A stretch of 64,000 nucleotides of DNA from Shimia_B sp038528385 (lineage in GTDB: Bacteria; Pseudomonadota; Alphaproteobacteria; Rhodobacterales; Rhodobacteraceae), in contig JBCBET010000006.1 in the NCBI GenBank assembly GCA_038528385.1, forward strand, positions 1 to 64,000, read 5' to 3'. Below, piece after piece: positions 56,617-64,000 of the stretch; position 1 is the first letter of the stretch, and each line of letters opens with the position of its first letter. The notes under the pieces are model-generated. The model worked only from the letters and a program-made list of their open reading frames with translations, ran no database searches and was not told the origin of the DNA. Position numbers and translations under genes: made by a program.

Positions 56617-57072
56617 TTAGGCCTCGACGACGTCCGCTTCGATCGCGCGGGAGCGCCCGATCTCGATCTTCCGCGGCTTGAGCGCCTCGGGCACCTCGCG
56701 CACTAGATCGATGTGGAGCATGCCGTTCTCGTGGGCCGCGCCCGTCACCTTGACGTGGTCGGCCAGGTGGAAGCGGCGCGAGAAGGCACGCGTGGCGATG
56801 CCGCGGTGGAGGAACTTGCGTTCGGCGGTGTCGTCGTCCTTCTTGGCGGAGACATGCAGCGCATGCTCTTTCACCTCGACATCGAGCTCATCGGCGGTGA
56901 AGCCCGCGACGGCGATGGAGATGCGGTAGGCATCGTCGGCCGTCTTTTCGATGTTGTAAGGGGGATAGCTCTGCGCGCCGGCGTCGTTGGTGAGGACACG
57001 GTCCATAAGGTCGGCCATCTGGTCGAAACCTACGGTGGCGCGGTAAAGCGGTGCAAAATCAAGGGTACGCAT
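56617..57072 (-). CDS. Hsp20 small heat-shock protein
   Basis: The 151-residue protein starts MRTLDFAPLYRATVGFDQMA (N-terminal arm), then an alpha-crystallin domain from about 40 to 135: YPPYNIEKTADDAYRISIAVAGF, LHVSAKKDDDTAERKFLHRGIA and GMLHIDLVREVPEAL, with the C-terminal PRKIEI motif (I-x-I type). It is the IbpA/HspH class in alphaproteobacteria that forms oligomers and holds unfolded proteins. Expression is probably controlled by the RNA thermometer in its leader. Confidence 0.92.
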   Translation of the reverse strand: MRTLDFAPLYRATVGFDQMADLMDRVLTNDAGAQSYPPYNIEKTADDAYRISIAVAGFTADELDVEVKEHALHVSAKKDDDTAERKFLHRGIATRAFSRRFHLADHVKVTGAAHENGMLHIDLVREVPEALKPRKIEIGRSRAIEADVVEA

Positions 57073-57162
57073 GGTGACATCCTTTTCAAAGCGATGGGTG
57101 CGATGCCCTGCCCCGATCCGGGCCCAGGGCGGTTATGGTCGGAGCCTCATCGGCCTCCGATG
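57073..57162 (-). promoter_or_regulatory. ROSE-like RNA thermometer in the hsp20 leader
   Basis: The leader read on the minus strand has three hairpins: CATCGG-AGG-CCGATG (57148-57162), GCCCTG...CAGGGC with an inner stem (57105-57130), and CATCGCTTTGAAAAGGATG (57078-57096). The last pairs the anti-SD UCGCU region with AGGA of the ribosome site through a bulged G, the hallmark of the ROSE element (UYGCU). The AGGA is seven bases from the hsp20 ATG. ROSE thermometers are known upstream of hsp20 genes in alphaproteobacteria. Confidence 0.75.
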
Positions 57163-57241
57163 GTAGAGAGGTGGGGAATGCGCGGGCGTCCTTCAAGGGA
57201 CGACGCCCAGGAATTAGGACCGCGATAACAGAGCCTTACCC

Positions 57242-58078
57242 TCAGGGGCGCACGGTTTTGGCGCCGAGCCCCGGATTTGATTGCCCGATGCGCCGGATCT
57301 GCGGAGGGGCGTCCTGGAAGACGCCCTTGCCGGCTTCGAGTTCCGCTCGCAGGGTGGCCACCTGCCGCTCGAGCCCGGTGCCCAGCGAGACCTGGCGCCC
57401 GTTCACCTGGGCCTGGGCGGAGATCACCGAGGCGATCTCCGGGCGGGCGCCGGAAAAGGTGAAGACCGGCGCGCCCGAGCTGCCGGGTTCCACGTCGCAA
57501 CTCAAGACGAGCATGCCGAACTGCCGCGCCATGACGCGGCAAGCCTCCTGCAGGGAGGGCGCCTCGGCCCGGTCGGCGCCGTAGCTGACCACCCCCACCC
57601 GGTCGCCCTTCCGCGGGCGGGAGGCGATGGCGAAGGGGTCGATCCGACCCTGACGGATGGGCTGCGCAAGCTCGAGGAGCGCCACGTCGTTCTTCACCCG
57701 GCTCGTGATGACGGCCTCGTCGAAGGCATAGCCGGGATGGATCACTGCGCGGCGGATCGGGCGATAGGCCTCGGCCCGCCCGTTGCGCCAGGCGGCGCGA
57801 AACTCGATGCGGGCGGGATCGATCCGCCGCCCCGTATTGCGGTCGAAAAGGCAGTGCGCGGCCGTGAGCACGAGCCTGTCGGAGATGAGCGCACCGGTGC
57901 AAAAGCCGCGCGCGCCGATGTCGAGGCGGCCCACGGCCGCCCATTGGCGCACCGCGTCGCCGGTCTCCAGCGTCTCGAGCGGGGTGTCGTCGGCGCGCGC
58001 CGCGCCGCCCCAAGCGAGGAAGAGGCCCGCGGCCAGGAGCCCCGCGCGCCAAAGGTGATGTCCAAGCGTCCGCGCCAT
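57242..58078 (-). CDS. trypsin-like serine protease
   Basis: The 278-residue protein has an N-terminal signal or anchor (about 8-28), a mature chymotrypsin-fold domain with the triad His75 (LTAAHC), Asp131 (VKNDVALL) and Ser201 (EPGSSGAPVF), and a Cys pair around GARGFCTGALI. GSSGAP in place of GDSGGP is common in bacterial periplasmic trypsin-like enzymes. The start at 58078 (MARTLGHHLW) was chosen over upstream ATGs because it begins just before the hydrophobic segment. Target proteins unknown. Confidence 0.85.
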   Translation of the reverse strand: MARTLGHHLWRAGLLAAGLFLAWGGAARADDTPLETLETGDAVRQWAAVGRLDIGARGFCTGALISDRLVLTAAHCLFDRNTGRRIDPARIEFRAAWRNGRAEAYRPIRRAVIHPGYAFDEAVITSRVKNDVALLELAQPIRQGRIDPFAIASRPRKGDRVGVVSYGADRAEAPSLQEACRVMARQFGMLVLSCDVEPGSSGAPVFTFSGARPEIASVISAQAQVNGRQVSLGTGLERQVATLRAELEAGKGVFQDAPPQIRRIGQSNPGLGAKTVRP

Positions 58079-58169
58079 GGGGGTCCGGTAGTGGCCAAGC
58101 ATGGCGAAATTGGGGCGCCTCGCGGAGCAGTGATAGCGACGCGCGCGCAAGACGTGCTAGGCCCGCGCC

Positions 58170-58523
58170 ATGCGATGCCGACCCCTGTTTCTGGCGCTCT
58201 GCGCCGGCCCCGCCCTCGCCGATCCCGCCGAGATCACGGCCATCGAGGCCATGCCAGCGGGCGAGGGGTGGCGATTTTCGGTGACGGTGGCCCATGGCGA
58301 TACCGGCTGGGACGATTACGCCGATGGCTGGGAGGTGCGGCTGCCGGACGGCACCGTGCTGGGCACCCGCGTCCTCCTCCATCCCCATGTGACCGAGCAA
58401 CCCTTCACGCGCTCTCACGTCGTGGACGTGCCGGCAGGCGTCGCACAGGTGGAGCTTTTCGTGAGCGAAAGCGTGGGCGGCTGGGGCGCGCGGGCCTATC
58501 CGTTTTCGCTGCCGCCGCGCTGA
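58170..58523 (+). CDS. exported hypothetical protein
   Basis: The 117-residue protein has a signal peptide (MRCRPLFLALCAGPALADPA) and a compact beta-rich mature domain, with GWRFSVTVAHGDTGWDDYADGWEVRLPDGTVLG split by strands. Such an immunoglobulin-like pattern suggests a secreted binding or accessory protein. It is divergent from the protease gene (92 bp apart) and may share its promoter region. Family not recognised. Confidence 0.6.
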   Translation: MRCRPLFLALCAGPALADPAEITAIEAMPAGEGWRFSVTVAHGDTGWDDYADGWEVRLPDGTVLGTRVLLHPHVTEQPFTRSHVVDVPAGVAQVELFVSESVGGWGARAYPFSLPPR

Positions 58524-58567
58524 GGCAAAACCGCTTCGAAGTGGCTTCGCAAATCGTCCTAACTAAT

Positions 58568-58606
58568 CGCCTTAGAAGGCGCGTGAGTAAGGCCGTTCGA
58601 ACGGCC
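58568..58606. repeat. TTCGAA-core palindrome and partner
   Basis: CGCCTTAGAAGGCG (58568-58581) and GGCCGTTCGAACGGCC (58591-58606) follow the exported-protein gene and lie before the convergent BatA-like operon end. The second is a perfect 16-bp palindrome related to those at 45410-45445. Confidence 0.75.
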
Positions 58607-58607
58607 C

Positions 58608-60659
58608 TTACCGCCGCCCTTCCCGGAGCCAGGCCGCGAGGATGAGACCCGCCGCGAGTAGCAGAAACGCCCAGGCCGGGATCAGTGTCGTCACGCGGAT
58701 ATCGGAGGTCACGAAGGCCTCCCGCGGGGTGAGCCCGATCCAGCCGCGCCCGGCGGCGGGTCGGCCCGCGCGCACGTTGCGCAGGTCAGGCGATCCGTTC
58801 TCCAGCGCCACGACACCGCCGCGCAGGGGCGCGATGACGGGCGCGAGCACCTCGCCCGTGGCCAGCGTGTCGATGAACTCCCGCGGCGCCGCGGGGCCGA
58901 GCGCGATGACCGCGTCCTCCTCCCCCTCGCTCAGGCGGTAGAGGCCGAGCAGCGGGCCCTCATAGGTGGTCTCGAAGCGGCCCGGCGAGACCTCCTCGAG
59001 CGTGAGCTCCACCGTCTCCCCATCCGGGCGCGTGACCGTGACCGGGCCCACCGCGTCCCCCAACGTGCGGCGCAGGATGGTCATGACCTGTCCCTCGGCG
59101 GTGGCGGTGAGCTGCTCTTCCTCGAGCTCGGGCTCCTTCATCATCCAGTGCGCCAGGCGGCGCAGCAGCTCGAGCTGCGGCCCGCCGCCCTCGTAGCCGC
59201 GATCCCAGAGCCAGGCCTGATCGGAGGCCAGGAGCGCCACGCGCCCCTCGCCCACGCGGTCGAGCACCAGGAGCGGCCGCTCCCCCTCCCCGCTCATGAC
59301 GACATTGCCGCGCTTGGGCGTCAGCTCCACCAGGCGGAACCAGCGGCCCCAGCCGCCCTCGGGCGCCAGCGTGTCGAGGCCTTCGGTCACCGGGTGCTTC
59401 TGACCCACATCCGTCAGCACGGGCGTGAATCCCTCCTCCACCACCCGCGCCGTGGGCGTGGCGGGCAGCGCGTCGCCCAGGGGCGAGCGGTAGAGCGATT
59501 CGGCGGAGGCGAAGTCGGGCCCGGCGGCCAGGAGCACCGCGCCGCCGCCCTCGATGTAGCGGCGGATGTTGTCCAGGTAGATCGCGGGCAGGATGCCGCG
59601 CCGCTTGTAGCGGTCGAAGATGATGAGGTCGAACTCGTCGATCTTCTCCTGGAAGAGCTCGCGCGTGGGGAAGGCGATGAGGCTGAGCTCCGTCACCGGG
59701 ACGCCGTCCTGCTTTTCCGGCGGGCGCAGGATGGTGAAGTGCACGAGGTCCACGCTCGCATCCGATTTCAGGAGGTTGCGCCAGGTACGCTGGCCGGGAT
59801 GCGGCTCGCCGGAGACGAGGAGCACGCGGAGCCGGTCGCGCACGCCGTTGATCTGGACGATGGCGGAGTTGTTGCGGTCGGTGAGCTCGCCCTCGGCCTC
59901 GGGCGTGGTGAACTGAATCACGTTCATGCCGCCATGGGGCAGCGTGAGCGGCACGTCGAGGTCCGCGCCCGCGGGCACCTGGAATTCCTGGGGCGTCTCG
60001 CCGTCCACGCTCACGAGCACGGGGACAAGGCCGCTCTCTGGTGCGGCGCCCAGGTCGTCGATGCGCAGCGTCAGCGTCACGGGCTCGCCCAGGATCGCGA
60101 AGGCCGGCGCTCCGGTGACGACGAGGCGGCGGTCCCAATCCTCGGCTCGGCCCGTCTGCAGGAGGTGGAGCGGCGCGGGCAGGTCGGGTGCGGCCTCGAT
60201 ATCGTGGGCGCGCCCGTCGGAGAGGACGACGATGCCCGAGATGCGCGCCTGCGGCGCCTCCGCTAGCGCCTCCGACACGGCGGCCATGAGCGCGGTGCCC
60301 GCGTCGCCCGGCCCGTCGGGGACCCGCGTCACGCGGAGCTCGGTGTTGCCGCGCGCGGCCACCTCGCGCTCGAGATCGGCGAGCGCCTGCGCCGTTTGCT
60401 CCGTCCGGTCCGACAGGCCCTGGGAGGCCGTGTCATCGACGATGGCGAGCACGATGTCGGAGAGCGGGTTGCGCTCCTCCTGCTGGAGCGAGGGGTTCGC
60501 CACCGCGCCGCAGAGCGCGAGCACGGCAAGACCACGGAGCCACCAGCCCGCGAGCCCGCGCCAGGCCCCGAAGGCCACGAGCGCCAGCGCCAGGCCGAGC
60601 GCCGCATAGATCGCCACCATGGGCAGAAGCGGGTCAAAGATCACCTGCCCGCCCATCAC
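58608..60659 (-). CDS. membrane protein with VWA-like/GATase-like domain
   Basis: The 683-residue protein has transmembrane helices at both ends (about 12-55 and 660-680) and a large extracytoplasmic part. It resembles proteins in BatA/aerotolerance-type operons of alphaproteobacteria. An N-terminal section carries a VWA-like LAIVDDTASQGLSDRTEQ, and a later section has IYLDNIRRYIEGGGAVLLAAGPDF like a class I glutamine-amidotransferase-fold domain. No catalytic Cys-His pair is obvious. It overlaps the DUF4159 gene by 4 bp. Role in envelope stress or outer-membrane maintenance is inferred from context. Confidence 0.65.
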   Translation of the reverse strand: MMGGQVIFDPLLPMVAIYAALGLALALVAFGAWRGLAGWWLRGLAVLALCGAVANPSLQQEERNPLSDIVLAIVDDTASQGLSDRTEQTAQALADLEREVAARGNTELRVTRVPDGPGDAGTALMAAVSEALAEAPQARISGIVVLSDGRAHDIEAAPDLPAPLHLLQTGRAEDWDRRLVVTGAPAFAILGEPVTLTLRIDDLGAAPESGLVPVLVSVDGETPQEFQVPAGADLDVPLTLPHGGMNVIQFTTPEAEGELTDRNNSAIVQINGVRDRLRVLLVSGEPHPGQRTWRNLLKSDASVDLVHFTILRPPEKQDGVPVTELSLIAFPTRELFQEKIDEFDLIIFDRYKRRGILPAIYLDNIRRYIEGGGAVLLAAGPDFASAESLYRSPLGDALPATPTARVVEEGFTPVLTDVGQKHPVTEGLDTLAPEGGWGRWFRLVELTPKRGNVVMSGEGERPLLVLDRVGEGRVALLASDQAWLWDRGYEGGGPQLELLRRLAHWMMKEPELEEEQLTATAEGQVMTILRRTLGDAVGPVTVTRPDGETVELTLEEVSPGRFETTYEGPLLGLYRLSEGEEDAVIALGPAAPREFIDTLATGEVLAPVIAPLRGGVVALENGSPDLRNVRAGRPAAGRGWIGLTPREAFVTSDIRVTTLIPAWAFLLLAAGLILAAWLREGRR

Positions 60660-63397
60660 TGCCCCAGCCTGTCGAGGAGCGCGGGCACATGGACCTGGTC
60701 GCTTTTGTAGTTGCCGCTCAGGACATGCATGATCAGGTTCACCCCGAACCGCAGCGAGATCTCGCGCTGCCGCTCCCCGGCAAAGCCCGATCCCACGCGA
60801 AAGCGCCAGTTGCCACCGCGATCTATGGCCCAGGCGGAGGCCCAGTCATTGCCGCCCACGACCACGGGCGTCACGCCGTCATTGAGGTTGCGGAAGGGCA
60901 TCCCCTCCACCTGTTCGGCGTCCGCAGGCGCCGCCTCCACCCAGACGGGCGCGCCGATGGAGCGGCCCGGGAAATCCTGGAGGAGGTAGAAGGCGCGGGT
61001 GAGGACATGGTCGTCCGGGATGGGCTCGAGCGGCGGGATGTCGAGCGGGCGCGCGAGCTCCTGAAGCTTGCGCGCGGCCGGGGACGTCGCCCCGAAGCGC
61101 GCCGCATCGCCGTCGCGCGTGTCGAAGAGGATCATGCCCCCGCCCCGCAGGTAGCGGTTGAGCCGGGCATAGGCCTCCGCGCTCGGTGTGGGCTGGGCGG
61201 GCGTCACGGGCCAGTAGAGGAAGGGGAAGAAGGCCAGCTCGTCGGCCTCGATATTGACGCCGATGGGCTCCTCCGGCTCCACCGAGGTGCGCTGGAAGAG
61301 CGTGCGGGAGATGCCGCGCAGCCCCTCGAGCGAGGTCTGATCGAGCGCCGGCTCTCCGGTGATGACGTAGCCCAGCACGACCTCCGACGTGGCGTCGAGG
61401 GCAAAGCCGTCTTGGGCCTCTGCGGGCATCGCGAAGACCGCGAGAAAGAGCGAGGCCGCCGCGGCCCGGGGCCCGGTGAGGCGGCCCGAGAGCCAGAGCG
61501 AGGCGAGAAGGTCCACGAGCAGCAGCGCGAGCCCGGCCATGAGGACAAAGCCCTTGAGCGGCGTCTCGCGGGTCACGTCGAGCCCTTCGACGGGGACGCG
61601 GGCGGGCCAGACGAAGGTGGAAAACGACGCCTCCCGCGGCACGGCATTAACTGCGATGGTCCGGTCCTCGCCGCTATAGAGGCCGGGTGGCAGGTCAGGG
61701 CCGGGGGTGGCTGTGGCCAGGAGTTCGCCCTCGATGCCCGCCGTCACGCCAGCGGGCTCGATCTCGCCGAAGCCGGTGAGGCGGCTTTCGGGCTGCCAGA
61801 CCGTGCCGGCGAGATCCTCGGCGGTGGGCACCGGCGGGCGCGAGGAGATGGCGAGGCGCTCGAGCATCTCCACGAAAAGGCCCGAGAGCGGCAGGGAGGA
61901 CCATTCCGCATTGGCCGTGACGTGGACGAGGATCACCTGCCCGTCGCCCACGCGCTTCCGCGTCACGAGCGGCGTGCCGTCGGTGAGCGTGGCGATGGTG
62001 CGCTCGGCGAGCTCGGGATCGGGCTGCGCCAGGACCTGCGCGGTGACGTTCACATCCTCGGGCACGGCGAGCCCGAAGAAGGGCGAGGCAGCCGCGAATT
62101 CGCGCAGCGTCTTGGGCTCGCCCCAGCTCATGGCGCCACCCACGGAGCGGCCCCCGGCGCGGAGCCGCACGGGCAATAGCGGATCCTCGCTGTCGCGTCC
62201 CAGATCGGCCGCGGCGAGGCGCGGGCCCGCGAAGCGCAGAAGGACGCCGCCCCGCTCCACCCAGTCGAGCACGTCCGGCGCGTCCGAGACCTGTGCCACA
62301 TCTGCCAGCACGATCACGTCCGGGTTCGCGAGCAGGATGTCGGCCATGGCCCCGTCGATGAGGTCCGCCGTGGGCACGAGCGCCTGTTCGAGATAGTGCA
62401 GCGGCGACAGGAGCTGGAGCCCCTCGCGATCCTCGCGGCCCGCCATGAGCGCCACTTCCCGCCGGCGGAGACCATCGTCGGTGAGCGCCACGGCCCCGGT
62501 GGAGCGGCTGCCGGCCACGGCGAAGCGCGTGATCCGGTTGCGCAGTTCGGGCGGCAGGACGAGCGCCGTGCCCGCCTGCGCCGCGCCCTCGGGAAATTCC
62601 AGCGCGGCGGTGGTGAGGATGCGCTCGACGCCGGACGGGTCCCGCCCGAAGGCCTGGATCGTGGCGGTGAGCGCGCCTGCGCCGCGCAGGCGGTGGCCGG
62701 TGACGCGGATCTCGCCATCCTCGAAACGCACGGGTTCGAGCGCGAAGACGGGCCGCGGGCTTTCGAAGGCACGAACGGGGCCCTTCGCCTCGAGCGCGGC
62801 AAGGAGGTCTGCCCGCCCGGGGCGAGCGAGGCCATCGGACATCCAGAACGTCTCGAACCCGTCGAGTTCCGCCACGCGGGCGGCGAATTCCCCATGCGCC
62901 GTGTCATCGGGCAGCCAAGGCGCGGGCTGGAACCCGGCCAGGCGGGACGGCCAGTTCTCCGCGCCCTGGAAGGTCACATCGTCCTGGTCGGTGAGCTGGG
63001 CAATGGCCACCGCGCGCCCGTCACGGGCGGCGTCGGCCAGAAGCGCCTCCACCCGCTCCATGCGCGCAGCCCAGGTGGGCGCCTCCGCCCAACCGCCGTC
63101 GAGCAGCACGAGGATCGGGCCGCTCCCCGCCTCCTCGGTCTCGGGGTTCAGAACGGGGCCCGCGAAGCCCACGATCGCCGCGGCCACCGCGAGCATGCGA
63201 AGGAGCAGGAGCCAAAGGGGTGTCTTGTCACTCGTCGTCTCCTCGTCGTTCAGCCCGAGGAGAAGCGCCACACCGGGGAAGCGCCGCCGGATCGGCGCGG
63301 GCGGCACCGCGCGCAGGATGAGCCAGAGCACCGGCAGCGCCACGAGGGCAGTCAGGAGCAGCGGCGCGGCGAAGCCTATGGGGCCCAGCGTCCACAT
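60656..63397 (-). CDS. BatA/DUF4159 domain membrane protein
   Basis: The 913-residue protein starts at 63397 (MWTLGPIGFAAPLLLTALVA), with a BatA-like N-terminus, two helices at about 5-30 and 55-75, then a VWA-like domain (ILVLLDGGWAEAPTWAARME), and a late DUF4159 domain (about 690-910) with GYVITGEPALDQTSLEGL, ADELAFFPFLYWPVTP and RGGGMILFDTRDGDAARF. A hydrophobic segment near 630-660 and a second signal-like stretch separate the halves. The ATG overlaps the DUF58 stop (TGATG). Function unknown; DUF58-BatA operons act in aerotolerance and outer-membrane roles. Confidence 0.8.
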   Translation of the reverse strand: MWTLGPIGFAAPLLLTALVALPVLWLILRAVPPAPIRRRFPGVALLLGLNDEETTSDKTPLWLLLLRMLAVAAAIVGFAGPVLNPETEEAGSGPILVLLDGGWAEAPTWAARMERVEALLADAARDGRAVAIAQLTDQDDVTFQGAENWPSRLAGFQPAPWLPDDTAHGEFAARVAELDGFETFWMSDGLARPGRADLLAALEAKGPVRAFESPRPVFALEPVRFEDGEIRVTGHRLRGAGALTATIQAFGRDPSGVERILTTAALEFPEGAAQAGTALVLPPELRNRITRFAVAGSRSTGAVALTDDGLRRREVALMAGREDREGLQLLSPLHYLEQALVPTADLIDGAMADILLANPDVIVLADVAQVSDAPDVLDWVERGGVLLRFAGPRLAAADLGRDSEDPLLPVRLRAGGRSVGGAMSWGEPKTLREFAAASPFFGLAVPEDVNVTAQVLAQPDPELAERTIATLTDGTPLVTRKRVGDGQVILVHVTANAEWSSLPLSGLFVEMLERLAISSRPPVPTAEDLAGTVWQPESRLTGFGEIEPAGVTAGIEGELLATATPGPDLPPGLYSGEDRTIAVNAVPREASFSTFVWPARVPVEGLDVTRETPLKGFVLMAGLALLLVDLLASLWLSGRLTGPRAAAASLFLAVFAMPAEAQDGFALDATSEVVLGYVITGEPALDQTSLEGLRGISRTLFQRTSVEPEEPIGVNIEADELAFFPFLYWPVTPAQPTPSAEAYARLNRYLRGGGMILFDTRDGDAARFGATSPAARKLQELARPLDIPPLEPIPDDHVLTRAFYLLQDFPGRSIGAPVWVEAAPADAEQVEGMPFRNLNDGVTPVVVGGNDWASAWAIDRGGNWRFRVGSGFAGERQREISLRFGVNLIMHVLSGNYKSDQVHVPALLDRLGQ

Positions 63398-64000
63398 CAG
63401 CGGCGCCGTTCCAGCGCGCCGTAGAGCCAGAGCAGCGTGGGCTGCGCGGAGCTGTCGGTGTGGTGGACGCTGAACTGCCAACCCGCCGCCCGCGCCCAGC
63501 CCGCCAGCAGGTCCTTGCGCGCGGCCAGGCGGTCGAGATAGCGGTTTTTCAGATCGCCCGCCTTCAGCGTCTCGTAGAGCACGCCGCCCCCCATGGATTG
63601 AAAGATCGTGCGCCCGTCATAGGGAAACGCCTCTTCCTCGGGGTCGAGCACCATGAGGAGCGCGCCGCCCACGCCGCGGTCGGCGGCCTTCTTGAGCGCG
63701 TCTTCCACCGGCGCGGGATCGCCCATGAAGTCGGAGATGAAGAGCGCGCGGGAATGGGGCAGCATGCCCCGCGCCTCGGGCACGCCGAAATCGGCGGCCT
63801 CCCCCGGAATGCCGAGCGCGGCGGCGAGGCGTTCGATCTGGTGCTCGCCCGCGCGGGGCGGCAGGTCGAAGCCCGTGAAGCCCACCCGCTCCCCGCCCCG
63901 CAGGAGCAGGATCGAGGTCGCCAGCGCCAGAAGTCGTGCGCGCGCCGCCTTCGACGGATGCGCGCCGGAGGCGAAGTTCATGGAGGCGGCGTAGTCCACC
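63397..64000 (-). CDS. DUF58 domain protein, N-terminal part beyond window
   Basis: The reading frame is open to the window edge at 64000, so only the last about 200 residues are seen. They include MDYAASMNFASGAHPSKAAR, in which DxxxSM is part of the DUF58/VWA-like site, LLLRGGERVGFTGF, ALFISDFMGDPAPVEDAL and a C-terminal ending LLWLYGALERRR. DUF58 proteins accompany BatA-like and MoxR ATPases in the aerotolerance operon type. It overlaps the DUF4159 gene by one or a few bases at its stop. Confidence 0.75.
   Translation of the reverse strand, partial: VDYAASMNFASGAHPSKAARARLLALATSILLLRGGERVGFTGFDLPPRAGEHQIERLAAALGIPGEAADFGVPEARGMLPHSRALFISDFMGDPAPVEDALKKAADRGVGGALLMVLDPEEEAFPYDGRTIFQSMGGGVLYETLKAGDLKNRYLDRLAARKDLLAGWARAAGWQFSVHHTDSSAQPTLLWLYGALERRR

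Overview
The window is a contiguous piece of a GC-rich alphaproteobacterial chromosome, almost certainly from the Rhodobacteraceae (Roseobacter group). The reasons are the TCA-cycle supercluster in Rhodobacter order (sdhBADC, mch/mcl2, mdh, sucCD, sucAB, lpdA), the ethylmalonyl-CoA pathway genes mch and mcl2, an ALDH16-type double aldehyde dehydrogenase, and many small families typical of this group (DUF1194, DUF1523, DUF1737, DUF4345, NnrU, TIGR02300). No rRNA, CRISPR array, intact insertion sequence or prophage was seen. One tRNA is present (Ala-GGC).

Layout. 0-3.5 kb: tail of a DJ-1/PfpI-like gene, a membrane protein, an exported formylglycine-generating-enzyme homologue, a DUF4345 protein and two lipoproteins (one an alpha/beta hydrolase). 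3.5-4.6 kb: the wreck of a tyrosine integrase. 4.6-7.5 kb: ychF, trpA, deoD. 7.6-13.8 kb (minus strand): the succinate dehydrogenase locus sdhC-sdhD-sdhA, two small envelope-protein genes, a dead polysaccharide-pyruvyl-transferase-like gene, then sdhB and a coupled unknown gene. 14-17.4 kb: a VWA protein and the overlapping operon mcl2-nnrU-DUF1737-mch. 17.5-34.5 kb: tauE/safE-type exporter, mdh, two glycosyltransferases, sucC-x-y-sucD-lipoprotein-DUF805-sucA-sucB, four small genes, lpdA and a GntR regulator. 34.5-39.5 kb: YgjP-like metallopeptidase, TIGR02300 protein, tRNA-Ala followed by a duplicated copy of its 3' end, a TPR-like membrane protein, a lipoprotein and a glycosyltransferase. 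39.9-45.4 kb: a TRAP transporter, an acyl-CoA dehydrogenase and a divergent phosphotransferase. 45.5-50.4 kb: rpe, deoC, a duplicated deoC 3' fragment and ALDH16. 50.6-58.5 kb: small membrane proteins, an SDR, a P1 peptidase, a succinate-semialdehyde-type dehydrogenase, hsp20 behind a ROSE-like RNA thermometer and a trypsin-like protease. 58.6-64 kb: a three-gene BatA/DUF58-type envelope operon that runs off the window.

How it works together. Most of the 8-34 kb stretch encodes the oxidative half of the TCA cycle from 2-oxoglutarate to oxaloacetate, with the E3 subunit and the malyl-CoA/mesaconyl-CoA steps that feed C4 acids into it. Tandem TGTGATCACA palindromes, 20-21 bp apart, sit upstream of sdhC, sdhB and sucC and look like the shared operators of one TCA regulator. 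deoC plus ALDH16 would carry deoxyribose-5-phosphate through acetaldehyde to acetate, and deoD elsewhere in the window supplies the upstream nucleoside step.

I found no convincing previously undescribed multi-gene system. The best leads are the tandem-palindrome regulon, the ROSE-like thermometer, the unknown envelope proteins embedded in the sdh and suc operons, the palindrome families that supply gene stop codons, and several genomic scars (dead integrase, dead pyruvyl transferase with two amber codons, duplicated tRNA end, duplicated deoC end). Family assignments rest on recognition of motifs by reading; no database search was possible.
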